From Aphelenchoides besseyi (Eukaryota > Nematoda > Chromadorea > Rhabditida > Aphelenchoididae), in contig JAMPIQ010000001.1 of assembly GCA_024699855.1 (NCBI GenBank), forward strand, positions 2,232,001 through 2,296,000: 64,000 nt of DNA, given 5' to 3'. Positions 39,926 to 51,009 of this stretch are shown piece by piece. Positions within the stretch are counted from its first letter, which is position 1. Each line of letters begins with the position of its first letter. The notes beneath the pieces were generated by a model. It did not search any database. It saw nothing but the letters and a program-made list of their open reading frames with translations, and was not told where the DNA came from. A program made the position numbers and the translations under genes.

Positions 39926-41821
39926 GCTGAAAACAAACAATAAATCAGAGCTATTATAACACGAAGAAAAAGGGCGACGGCGTAACGCGAGTAGATTCGT
40001 CAACAAAAACGATCGAAAATGTCCGTTTTTTGTTCAACGAATCGAAACAGTGACACGTATGTACGCGGACTTAAACGAACAAGTTCATTTATAGTAAACA
40101 TAATTGAATGATAAAACTAAAATACTTTTTCGCCGTAAAATAATCGGGATTTTCAATTGCAACCCCGCGAAATTGCTCAAAGGCGAACGGAAGAATTGAC
40201 GAGCACCTGCGCTCCGAGTGCATTTGACGACCCAGCCCGCCTTTACCTTCATGTCAATTGAAGAAGACGTCGGCGATTGGCGACATAAGTTCGCGCCACG
40301 TGAACGAGAAACGACCACAAAAACTATTCGAACTGATAAATCGAACCGAAACGTTAACACCAACCGCCGGGCTCTTATCAAATGATAAGACCGTTTTTGA
40401 CGATCACGCATAGACAAAACACAAGAATTTCACGGAACGGAAGCGCATTTCTAAATCAATCAACAACTACCGTTCGAAAACGAGAGAACTTTTCGCATTC
40501 CACGAGATTAATTGATTCTCGACGGTTAAGTGGATAAGGAATTTCACAACTGCTTAACACACACGTGTTTGTGCGACCAGTACCGGAAATGAGATTGTAA
40601 ACAAAAACTGATTCGAACGGCAATCTCGAGCGAAACCCGTGAGATGACCAATGGACAAGCGGTCAAGCCGTTTTGACGCTTCTCTTCGCACACTTGGTGT
40701 CTCCCGACTGCTGCTCTTTTGCGACAAAACGACGACAAACCGGAGACAAGATACGATGGTCGAGCAGTTGCGCTCTGCGATTACCGAAAAATTCAGTCGC
40801 CAAAATGAACTTGCCGTCGATTGTGCGGACAAACGTTGTCTTTCGGTCATCGGCGAGTATGTGTTACATCACGCTGCCGACGTTTATTGATTGATAATAA
40901 ACAGATTGCTGCGGGTGGTCATTGTGAAATAACAAAAAAGAGAATGAACGTGTTTAAACAAAAACGCGTAAGAACTCGCGTAACGTGAATGCCGCCAACT
41001 GAGAAGAAGCGAACACCATCGCGCAACTGAACGCAATTCCTTGACAGCGAAGAAGGTCGACTGGAAGTCAATGGCCGTAAAAAGTGAACGTCAAATCCCG
41101 CGATTAGTGGGACAACCATTCGATTAGGAAAGCGCGAAACGGAAGCCATCAAAAAAGCGTAAAGATCAACAAATTTGCGGTGTTTGACGTCGAGAATTTG
41201 CGGATCGGTGAAACTTTACGCGTTTGCTGCTGCGCATTTTTTCAGACTGCTCGGAAAGAAAGGGAGACTCGCCACTTGCTGTTTGTCCCCCTAACACCGA
41301 ATCTTTTCTTTTTCGCAAAAAGCAGTGAACGAATTCCAAAGTACGGGGGAAAAGCGTCTCGCAAATTTGTGCCAAAAAAACGATTGACTATCGAAATGAG
41401 CGACATAAATAGCAAATCAAAACGATCTAATTGACCGCCCTTAACTGAATAACTACGAGGCTTATAGTCGGAATGTCCAATCAGTGGCAAACGAACAAAC
41501 CGACAAAAGAACAAAGCCGTCAAATTGAGTTGGAATCTTGAAATTTGGTCTAATGACTTTAAAACGTCACCTAAACAATGCATATTCTCGAATTATTCAA
41601 CCTGTTTTGCTTTCTACTGTAACTGCTTTTATGTTCTCGTCAACTTTTTGACCTCTAGCTGGACACATTGATGTTTGATTGTCGTTGAGTTATTGACGTG
41701 CGTCAAAATTTGCGTCAAAATTTGCGTCAATTTGTCATTGTAATTGGGTATTGCGCCAATTCTGCGGTTTTGTTTGGCATAATGCTAAGAAAATGGCGCT
41801 CAGTTGCGTTTAAGCGGAAGG
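39926..41821. other. intergenic interval, no gene seen
   Basis: About 1.9 kb between the divergent Scribbler-like and cyclin E genes. Only short overlapping frames on both strands are present. The part next to cyclin E contains E2F-type motifs listed separately. Confidence 0.5.
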
Positions 41822-41833
41822 TTTTGGCGGGAA
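41822..41833 (+). promoter_or_regulatory. E2F-type site upstream of cyclin E
   Basis: TTTTGGCGGGAA is a canonical E2F/DP site, 166 bp before the cyclin E start codon. Weaker GGCGC half-sites lie at about 41794 and 41927. Cyclin E is a classical E2F target in animals. Confidence 0.6.
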
Positions 41834-41998
41834 GATGATGAGGCGCGCGTTCTAGTCTGACAACAGCTCTCCGATCGCCCGGCGATATTTAAGACTCCCG
41901 CCGTCGTGTTCTGTACGCAAAATTATTGGCGCCACAAGATTTGAAACTAATTCCTCGGTTTGTTTCAGCGTTTGTCATTCATCTGCTCAGTCTGCTGA

Positions 41999-43585
41999 AT
42001 GGCCAATGCATCTAAAAACACACGGTCCATGGAGGTAGGCACAACAAGTCTCTAGAATCCGAATAATCGATTAATTTTTAGAAGAGTTCACGAAAACGTC
42101 CAATCCGACAGCAATACGAGGAAGAGGAGGATGTGCTTGAAAACGATGAAAATTTATGTCTTGGCTATAAGACTCCACAGAGCAAGAAGGCACGATACTC
42201 GAAAGGAACGTTAGAACGGACGATGCCTGATATCCTGAACAGCTCACAGGAATTCGGATCACCACACAAATTTTGGTCTTCGCTGTGCGAACGTGACGAA
42301 TCTTATGTGCGGGATGCAGAATACATAAAGAAATTAAAACTACTAAGAAGCGATATGCGGGTAAAACTAATCTATTGGATTATGACTGTAAGTCGCATAA
42401 TGCGATTATTTTTGAATTTGTTTTATTAAATTTCAGGTGTGCGAAGATCTCAAACTTCATCGGGAGACCTTTCATCTGGCTTTGGACTTCATCGATCGTT
42501 TTCTCACAAAGCAAGCGGCGAATACGGGAACAAGTTCGTCGTTCAAGCCAGACGGATTGCAACTGCTCGCCATTTCGTCGTTGATGTTGGCGACAAAGAT
42601 TGAGGTTTGACAATCAATAAGAATCGTGTTACTCAACGAAATTACGTTTCAGGAGATATATCCACCAAAATTGGCGCATCTGATTGATTTGACTGATGGA
42701 GCAGTCCTGGCGGATCAAGCACGACGAATGGAAGAAGTGATTATAACAACTTTGGAATGGCACTGCTCTCCAGTTACTTCAATTCAATGGCTTGCGTTTT
42801 ATTTGCAATTGATTTCTCAACGTGAAAGTAATCTCGAACTTTTCTTATTGTTAATTTCATTGCTTTTGTAGTTGTACACACACCACTAGACTGTTCGTTC
42901 AGTATGCTTGATGCGCAACCGCGAACTCGAGGTCAAATTGTGTTACCAACAAGTTCGCCGTTGACGGCAATTAGTGTTTCTGATTCATTGCCGAGTATTC
43001 GATCAGTAGAAGAGGATTCGTCCAGAATGATTGATCCGAACTCGAGTTTTGACACTTCATTCGCTGCACTCGATCATGCACATATGCGGCATCTTCAGTC
43101 GTTCAGTGTGCCAAAGATAATACGCGACGATTTTATGATTTTGACCAAAGTAATCGCCCCGAATCTTTCTACTCAAATGTTGTGCTTTCAGGTTCTCGAT
43201 CTTTGTGTTTTCGATATGCAATTTCTTCAATTCACTTACAGTGAAGTGGCTGCTGCGGTGGTCATGTGCTTCTACGAACCGAAAGATTTGGTTGAAAAAG
43301 TTACTGGTAAGCGACTGTTTTCATACTCGGATTCTAATCAAACGTTCAGCTTTTCGATACGAAGATGTTCGCAAAGCATTGGCGTTCGTGGCACCGGTAG
43401 TGAAGATGGTTCGCTCGGAAACACAGCCGGGAGTCGAATTGCCGCGTCATGAGGGAGTCGATTCACGCGATCAACACAACATTCAACCGATCGTCTACGA
43501 TAAGGTCGAATTCGTTTTCAGTCGACTGGACAAACTGCAAAAAGAGCGCAACAAGTACAGCAAAAAAATGGATCGAACGGTCTAA
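41999..43585 (+). CDS. cye-1: cyclin E
   Basis: The G1/S cyclin that activates CDK2 for S-phase entry. Seven or eight exons from ATG 41999 (MANASKNTRSMEKSSRKRP) give an N-terminal region containing a TPQSKKARYSK basic stretch, then the cyclin box. The box reads DMRVKLIYWIMTVCEDLKLH, ETFHLALDFIDRFL, LQLLAISSLMLATKIEEIYP, PKLAHLIDLTDGA and TLEWHCSPVTSIQWL. A second cyclin fold follows (VLDLCVFDMQFLQFTYSEVA) and a Lys-rich C-terminal tail. HRETF and EEIYPPK are characteristic of cyclin E. The hydrophobic patch usually written MRAIL is MRVKL here. An insert of Ser/Thr residues (AANTGTSSSFK) precedes LQLLAISS, where vertebrate cyclin E is shorter. Confidence 0.94.
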
Positions 43586-44708
43586 ATTATATTTTGTTTT
43601 GGTTTTTCTTTTCAATCCTCTTCATTTCAATTATATTTCCCATGTTTTGTTCAGGTGTAATATTGCCAAAGAAATCCACGCTTATACTTACGTTGTATGT
43701 TTCCGTTCAGTATAAAATGTGTTTACGCCCTCTAATAGTAAAGAATAGTTTATTATTTGACGTCAACTTAATATATGTACACTAATTATTTGCTTCGAAA
43801 ATGCGGACTTGTTTTTGGGAAAACTAATAAAAGAATCGAATGTGAATGGACGGTTGTGAATAAAATTTCTTGGAAGGCTAGAAGTTCGGGAACCAACGAA
43901 ATGGGATAGCAATCTGAAGACTATATGAAAATAAATTAGTTTTCTTTGTTAATTACTCATGTACGAATAGGAAAAATGGAGGGCTATGAAGATTCCTGAC
44001 AAGTTTCTGAACAACAGTATCCAATGCGTTCGCAATCAGATTCGTGTTTTTGTGCTTCTAGCGAGAGGAGGAGAGTATCCAGGGGATTAGGTTATTCGAC
44101 GTTTAATTTGACTGGACAATACATAAACACCAAATGATTATAGAGGGACAATGGGCGAGTAAGTATGAATTGAAAAAGTAGAAGGCGCAAACGGTATTCA
44201 AAAGAAAAACAAAGTGGTCTGTTAAAATACTTTCGACACAAATTTAATGCTAATTCATAACCGACCAAGATTACACGAAGAAACTATCGGTGAAAAAGTT
44301 CTTTGAGGCACATTGAAAGGAAAACGGTTTAATCAGCTAGTTAAAAATTTTCGAACCTACACAACGAAAAAAAGAAACCGACCAGACAAATCTTGGGAGC
44401 GGGATTTTCGACTTAGAAGACTTCTGAGTGGATGAGCGAAAGGCGATCGCGTTTGTTTGACGAGGTATATTCTTGGTTCCGCCATTAAATGTTCATAAGC
44501 GGATAAAAATTTTTGAGATTCTCTGAAGTCGAAGCTGCCAAACGCGCAGAATGAGACAAAAAAAAGGGGAGGGCGATTGAAAGTTGCGAATCGAACATAC
44601 GACGGTGGTCTAGCAGCCCGATGGAGATATGCCGTGAAAATTGAGAACCGCCGGGTGTGTGCAAAAATAATTACGAACAGGTATGAGAATAATTAAACAT
44701 GACCAACA
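43586..44708. other. convergent 3' intergenic interval
   Basis: AT-rich DNA between the 3' ends of cyclin E (+) and the Gln-rich gene (-), expected to contain both 3' UTRs. Poly(A)-signal-like AATAAA sequences occur (for example near 43931). No gene is seen. Confidence 0.5.
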
Positions 44709-47700
44709 TCACTCAGCAACTGTTGATGTTGTGGCCGTGGGCGGATTGGTGGGTCCGTTTCCGACCAACTGATCACTTTCGTTGTGCTCCAGAATCTCTC
44801 GCTTCTCGTCGTTCATTTCGACTTTGATTCCGGAAGGCTGAAGGTCGTTCAATTGCGGTTGCTGTTGTTGCATCGCATCGCTATCAACGTGATTCTGCTG
44901 ACTAGCCGTCGTCGGAGTTGCCGAACTGACGGCGTTGGCTGAAGGCGGAGTACAAAGCTCGGCATTCGAATCAACATTGTGACTTTTCAACGAAACCACA
45001 CTACTCGACGTTGCAATCGAATTCATGGCATTCGAATGTTTGGTCTGAAATTGAAGTGATAAAGAATACAATTGCGAAAACAAACATACATCTTCATTGG
45101 AATGAAATGAAAAGTGTTGATTCGATGGGCCATGACCGTTGAATTGCGCGTAAGGCGATTGCTGAGGAAAATGTGGATGTCCACTTGTTTGTGGTTCTTC
45201 TTTGATGTTCAACATTTGCGTAGATTCGTCGATTGAAGCTCGTGGTCCGGATGGAGTTGGCGCTGCACTACTCGCGCTCGATCCACCGCCATTTTCGTTA
45301 AAACGATGTTGCTGATTGATTTGTTGCTGCGCCATTGAATGAGCCATTTGAGCACTGACTGGAGTTTGCGGCGTGTGAGGATTACTTCCGTTGCCGAGAA
45401 CATTCTTCAAGCTGTTACTTCGCTGTGGAGTATGAGCTCCATTATGCATCGGCTGTTGTCCGGGTGGAAAAAATCCGGGAGTTGGATGTCCTTGTCCACT
45501 TGCAGAATCGGGTGTTGAAACGGGCGGTGCATACGATGGAGTCATTGGACCGCTGCTATTCGCTTGTCTCATTTGCTGGATTCTTTGTGGTGGATAATAA
45601 TATTGTTGTGGAGTTGACGGTTGATTTTGTGCAAATCCAGTAGGTGTTCCGGGATGCTGATACATTGTAGATGATGGTGGCGTTTGTTGATAGACGATAC
45701 CATGTTGCATCGGTAATTGAGTGGGAGTTGATGGTTGTTGTGCCTGTTGAGCTGCTGCAGTTTTAGCCGCCGCACTTTGCTTCTTTCGTTTTGAAGTTGT
45801 TGGCGGCGGTTGACTGCTTGAACTGGATGATTCATCTTCAGGCAACTCACCACTCATTACCTTTTCGAACACCGAATTTACTGTGTTGGCAATTGACTGT
45901 TGTTGAGCTTCGGGTACGGGTTCAGCAGATGGAGGTGTTGGTTCTTCTGGTTCCCGATTCATTGCGACTTTCAATTGCTCAAGCTCTTTTTTGTCTTGTA
46001 GCTCACGGTTCTTCTGTTGTTTCTCACGGTATTGAACGGCGAATTGTTCGCCACTCGGCGATCCGTAATGAACGTTTCCCGGATAGCCGGCTGGCATTTG
46101 CTGCTGTTGATTTCCTTGAGATTGAACATTTCCCGGATAACCACTCGGCATTTGTTGTTGATGTCCTTGAGCCTGAACGTTGCCCGGATAGCCAGCTGAC
46201 ATCTGTTGTTGCATTTGTACGTAATAGTGGGCCTGAGGACCGTTCGGGTGCTGATTCATGTATTGCGTATTTGCTTGTGCTCCTTGTGGTCCGTTCATTT
46301 CCATTCCATCGCCTCGAATCGGATCCAACTCAATTGAATCGAGATCGTAGTCGTCGGCTAAAATTACAAGCCAATTTAGTTGTAAAATTCATTTCGTTTA
46401 CCTTCACTGCTTAATGTTGGAACCAAATCATCAACATTGTCAGCCATATCGTACATTGCTCGTGAATGTTGCAAATGCGATTGTTGAGCCGATTGACTTT
46501 GATTTTGATGCATCGCGTTCATTTGCTGCTGTTGATTTTGGGCAGATTGTTGCATTGGGAAATTGGAATTCGGATGCTGAGGTGGTGGTGACATAAACGC
46601 ATTTCTCTGTGCGTATTGTTGCATCGAATCGTTGTAAGCGGGAGGTGGAATTCGATTTTTCATTTCCGGAGCCGGCGATTGATGAGGTTGAGCGCTTGGC
46701 GATCCATACTGAACGTTTCCCGGATAGCCGGCTTGCATTTGCTGCTGAGACGACTGTTGATTTCCTTGGGATTGAACGTAATAGTGACTCTGAGGTCCGT
46801 TTGGATGCTGATTCATGTGCTGTTGTTGCATCTGAACAAAGTTTTATCGTTTAGTCTCAATCCAAAAACGTACGTTTGGATGCCACATCTGTTGTGGATA
46901 ATGCTGGTTGGGATATTGAGGTGGACCGCCGCCCGGCATTATTGAATTGGAAGCCGGTGGGTAGTACATATGCTGTTGATAGGGCATTCGGTACTAAATA
47001 TCAAGAAATTATATTTAAAAAATGCCCGATTAACATACCTGAGTCTGTGTCATGTGCATATTGACGGGCGGAACTCGTTGTTGTCCACCTTGCGACATCA
47101 TGTAGTAATCTTGCATGGGAGGACCGGGCATCATTTGCGGATGCTGCATTTGAGCGGATTGGGCTTGAGCTTGCGTTTGTTGTTTCTTCGCTTCTTCTTC
47201 TGCTTTCTGCTTCTTGGATTGGCGTTTCCTTTTCTTGGGCGATGGTTCGGATGTCTGAAACATAAAAATTTGAAGAAGGTATTTTTCGTTAAATCTACCT
47301 GTCCAGTAGCCGGAGCCATTTGTTGAGGAGCGTGAGCCATTTGTTGTCCAGATTGCTGCATCATCATTGCTTGCATCTGATGATTATTGGGCATCATACG
47401 ACCAGCCATTGCGTTTCCTTGTTGCATGTAATGCGGAGACTGCTGAGCTCCAGGATACATTTGGGCCTGTTGATTGGCTTGTGGTTGAGGATATCGCATA
47501 ATCGGATTCATTTGTTGATGAGCAGGATTTGTCTGTTGATTGACCATTCCATTGGCCGTTGAATTCATCTGACTATTACTACTCAACAAGTTCATAAGTA
47601 GTGGTGTGTCATTGCAACTACCACTTGTTCCCGGTTCCTGCATCATTTGGTCGATTCGACCTGGAAGAAAGAAGTTGAAAAACAATAAAAACGTTGATCT

Positions 47701-48450
47701 CGATTACCTTGTTGCATTTGAATTCCCGGTTGTTGATGTGGAGCCATAGAGCGCTGTTCCATAGCGACTTTCGGCTGAACTTTTGTTCCACGTGCTGCAG
47801 CGACGCGAAAATTCGAATTTGGAGTTCCAATCAACGACGGTTGTTGAATCGGAGTGAAAGCGGTCGCCTGAGGTGGCGGCCGATATTTGACTTGAGTTGG
47901 CGGAGGTGACGGTGAACAACGTTTGGGAAGCTCGAAACGTTGCAATGCCTCGCCGTTGCTCGTATTTCGAATTTGTACTGAGGTGATCCCTGAAGAAGAG
48001 ATGATTGAAAAAATGATATCTCAAATGACTTACCGTATTTCCGTAAAAGTTTCGGATTATTTAAGGCGAGACGCTTTAGACGAAAAGCTTTAAGAGCGTT
48101 GGCTGTGAAATTGATTCGACGACTTCGAGTTGATGAACAACCGTGCGAGCTGTTCGTACTGGAACCTGCACTGGTTGTTGGTGCCGAAGTCGAAGTGGCA
48201 GAGACGCGAATTGACGATTTAGATTTTGACGATGAAACAGGCGAATGCGAAGCCGCTGGGCAATCTGCAACATGCATTCGCAACCTTATAACAATTGGAA
48301 CGGGAATCCAAACGCACACTTACCGTTGTTCACAGTAACGGGCACAAGCCTTAGGCTTGCGGCCAGATTTTGGCCGGACCCAGAAAGATCGATCGTTTTT
48401 TCATCGAGACGCTTTTCTTGGTTTGTTAATTTGGTCAATTCGTCGTTCAT
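44709..48450 (-). CDS. large Gln/Pro/Met-rich nuclear protein, unrecognised
   Basis: About nine exons code roughly 1,000 residues. ATG 48450 (MNDELTKLTNQEKRL) has an in-frame stop immediately upstream, which fixes the start. The only ordered-looking part is near the N-terminus: FTANALKAFRLKRLALNNPK, then LLRKYGITSVQIRN across a splice. The rest is glutamine-rich, as in transcription co-activators. It includes a strong nuclear signal (SPKKRKRQSKKQK), a charged helix (YREKQQKNRELQDKKELEQL) and an acidic patch (DDYDLDSIELDP). A unit with MNQHPNGPQ..HYYVQ and AGYPGNV occurs twice or more. It is probably a chromatin or transcription co-factor, but I do not recognise the family. A function is not assigned. 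Confidence 0.75.
46060..46840 (-). repeat. intragenic duplicated Gln-rich coding unit
   Basis: Blocks at about 46690-46840 and 46060-46280 code the same series (MNQHPNGPQ, HYYVQ, AGYPGNV, YGSPS) and are still similar as DNA. AGYPGNV/SGYPGNV is further triplicated in the second block. The duplication spans an intron. Confidence 0.6.
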
Positions 48451-49877
48451 GCGTCATCCGTGGTCAAGTTCGACGCTCCTTTTCCACGACTGTCGTTTGA
48501 TGTCGATTGGGCTAAGAACGCGGACAGTTATCGGGTGGACAGAACGAAAAATTTGCGTCTGAAAATCGCACAATCAACGAATGGGACAACGAGGACGACG
48601 GAAAAGATTTTAAAAAAAATTTGCATGCCGCCCGGGGGTTAAGCGTCAGCGCGGTACGTGAAAACGCAGAGTAAAAAAAGGATCGTGCATTGGCGGTATT
48701 CTCCTCTCCTTTACGCTCTCTACCACCGACACACTTACTCGCTCCCCGAAAACTGAAGAATCGCGCTGGACTCTGCTCGTTCGTCTCACAACAAACGGTC
48801 CCTCCCACCACCGAGAAACACGACCGTTGGTCCGCAAAGCTCCGGGGCTCACGATCGATTGGACGCGACTTCTTCGACATACGCGTGAGAGGACGCACCG
48901 AACGAAAACACACATCTCCACTTTTTATTGCACTCATCGCTCTTCTTCCCTTTCCCAACTCTTCATTGGTCGACGTTCGAGCGCTTCATATGTGTGCGTG
49001 CGTCGAATGGAAAAAGCGTAGCAAGTGCGTCAAGAGAGAGAATTTCGGACGCCGAAAAGCGCAGAAGATGGCGAGAGAAAGCGGTTCGTTCTCGTCGGTC
49101 GAGAGTACGAAAACGATCGTGAGTCGTTTCGCGAAGTCCAACCGAAAAGTCCGCGACCCAAGATGACCCGAAGCGACGACCGTCGAGAGCGCGGAGAGTG
49201 GAAAATACGCGCGCGCAATGGGACCACGTCGAAAAAAAGATTCTTCGGCATTTTGGTGGCCATAAATCAAACACGTTGATCAGAAACCAAAACACAAAAC
49301 TGCAAACGACCACACACACTTGTTGTCTAATTTGGCCAATTACTCGCCAATCGTACGAAATGGCCGTTGGGCGACTGAACTGTTGGTCGATAAGAATGAT
49401 AAACAGAACTTACAAGTCAAAGATTGCGATTAACTCCTCTACAGTAGACCTGAACTCTTGAGGGGCTTACAATTCTAAGGGTTTGTGTTGCGATCGAATG
49501 GAATCTTTAGATTAACTTTAATTTCAAAACCTCAAGTATTAAATGTAAAACATGAAGTTGCTTGTGTTGTAAGTTTTACATTCCAACTGTTGTCTGGGAG
49601 TGTATCTAATTCTGGAAGCTATTAGTCGACCTCGTGTATCAACCTTTGCAGTAATTAATTACCGTCACCGCACTGTCTCATCGATTGCTTTTCCAGTCGA
49701 AAAACGAAAATTGTCGTTTGAATTGGCGCCCCCAACTCCAAGTGGAATGATTTCGTCTCGTTCCTACTCGACAGCCGACGACGAGCCGTCGCGCTGAGTT
49801 CACGGCTGCGTTTTCAAGGGATTCGTGTTTAATCTTTCGGGTTTGATTTCATTTGATTGCAGGAAGATACCACAATC
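48451..49877. other. intergenic interval, CG-richer than surroundings
   Basis: About 1.4 kb between divergent promoters of the Gln-rich gene and RPLP2. The stretch 48.6-49.3 kb is rich in CG and has open frames in most registers on both strands, an effect of composition. No domain or splice structure supports a gene. A 3' splice-like TTGATTGCAG lies 18 bp before the RPLP2 ATG and could be a 5' UTR intron end or a trans-splice acceptor. Confidence 0.45.
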
Positions 49878-50574
49878 ATGAAGTACGTTGCTGCCTACTT
49901 GCTCGCCAACCTCGGCGGAAAAGCCAACCCATCGGTCGGAGACTTGGAAAGCATTTTGGGTGAGTTGAAATTTTTCGGTTTTGTTCAAATCAAACTCGTT
50001 GCTCAACAACTGGATTATTGAGTCGTTTGATTGTTTTGTTTTTAGGATCCGTCGGTGCCGAATTCGAGAAGGAAAACGCCGAAACGGTCGTCAAACTTCT
50101 CAATGGAAAGGAAATGGACGAAGTCATCAGCTCTGGATTGACGAAGCTTGCCACAGGTAAATACGGAGGTTGAAGACTGTTCATCGTGAGTATTTGCAGT
50201 CCCAAGTGGCGGTGGATCGGCCGCTCCAGCCGCATCGAGTGCTGCACCAGCTCAAGACAAACCGGCTGAGAAGCCCGCGGAAAAGAAGGTTGGTGATTTT
50301 GGAAGATTATTGTGATTAATCTGACCTTCTAGGAGGCGCCCAAAGAAGAATCCGACGAAGACATGGGTCAGTGCGATGTTTTTGCTTTTACATATTCACT
50401 CCGACATTTGCATTCCAATTCAGCTAAACATAGTCTCAAACTCATGCTGTCTTTATATAGACAGGTGAATCCTATTCATGGTTTAGCTACATGAGGTGTA
50501 AATGTCGGAATGCAAATATAAAAGCGAGAATGTTTTTGAAACGCAAATTTTTAGGCTTCGGATTGTTCGATTAA
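49878..50574 (+). CDS. rla-2: 60S acidic ribosomal protein P2
   Basis: A lateral-stalk protein of the large ribosomal subunit that recruits GTPase factors. Five exons (49878-49959, 50045-50156, 50199-50287, 50332-50366 and 50555-50574) give a protein of normal size, about 111 residues. It has the N-terminal dimerisation domain MKYVAAYLLANLGGKANPSV, the second half VVKLLNGKEMDEVISSGL, an Ala/Pro/Gly hinge, and the invariant acidic end ESDEDMGFGLFD. The DEDMGFGLFD tail is split: the last exon codes only GFGLFD. The final intron (50367-50554) is the longest in the gene and holds a strong RNA fold described separately. Confidence 0.95.
50384..50525 (+). ncRNA. structured RNA element within the last RPLP2 intron
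   Basis: Nested complementary arms form one long interrupted hairpin of 142 nt: GCTTTT/AAAAGC (50384-50389 with 50520-50525), ATATT/AATAT (50392-50396 with 50515-50519), TCCGACATTT/AAATGTCGGA (50400-50409 with 50500-50509), AGCTAAAC/GTTTAGCT (50422-50429 with 50481-50488), and a terminal CTGTC/GACAG hairpin (50447-50464). An alternative 11-bp helix ATTTGCATTCC/GGAATGCAAAT (50406-50416 with 50507-50517) excludes the third stem. It has no C/D or H/ACA boxes, so it is not an obvious snoRNA. Confidence 0.55.
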
Positions 50575-51009
50575 TTTCCCAGCGATCGTTGAAGACACTT
50601 CGCGGATCGTTGAAAGATTGTTCCTCTTTATTTTGTTGCCGTTTTATTATCATGATAAAACTAATTGTTTGATTGTTTTCTGTGTTTTGTTGAAAAGAAA
50701 ATTGCGACGAACGAACTGAAACGTAATCATATCCGACCGCTTCACAGCTCATCGGTATGATGACCTTGCGTTGTATCCCGCTCGACAAATCATTGGAATT
50801 CTTGCCGCTCATCGAAGATAACCTGACGAGAAAGTAGCGGACAGAGAGGCTGCTGAAGAGCGGTAGATGATCTCTTCGTTATTCTCGTTTTTGTGAATAC
50901 CGAAATGATCAACTTGAGGAAACAACGACAGAAGTTCAGTCGAAATAGTCTGATGTTCAACGGTTTGTTTCGTTCTTTTGCCCATCTTTCTAAGCTCTGT
51001 CGACTTCAG

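Noticed and set aside
45425..47562. Plus-strand frames antisense to the Gln-rich gene
   Set aside because: They are reverse-complement shadows of CAA/CAG codon runs.
48512..49320. Many overlapping open frames on both strands
   Set aside because: Caused by CG-rich, stop-poor composition; the translations are Arg/Ser-rich in every register.
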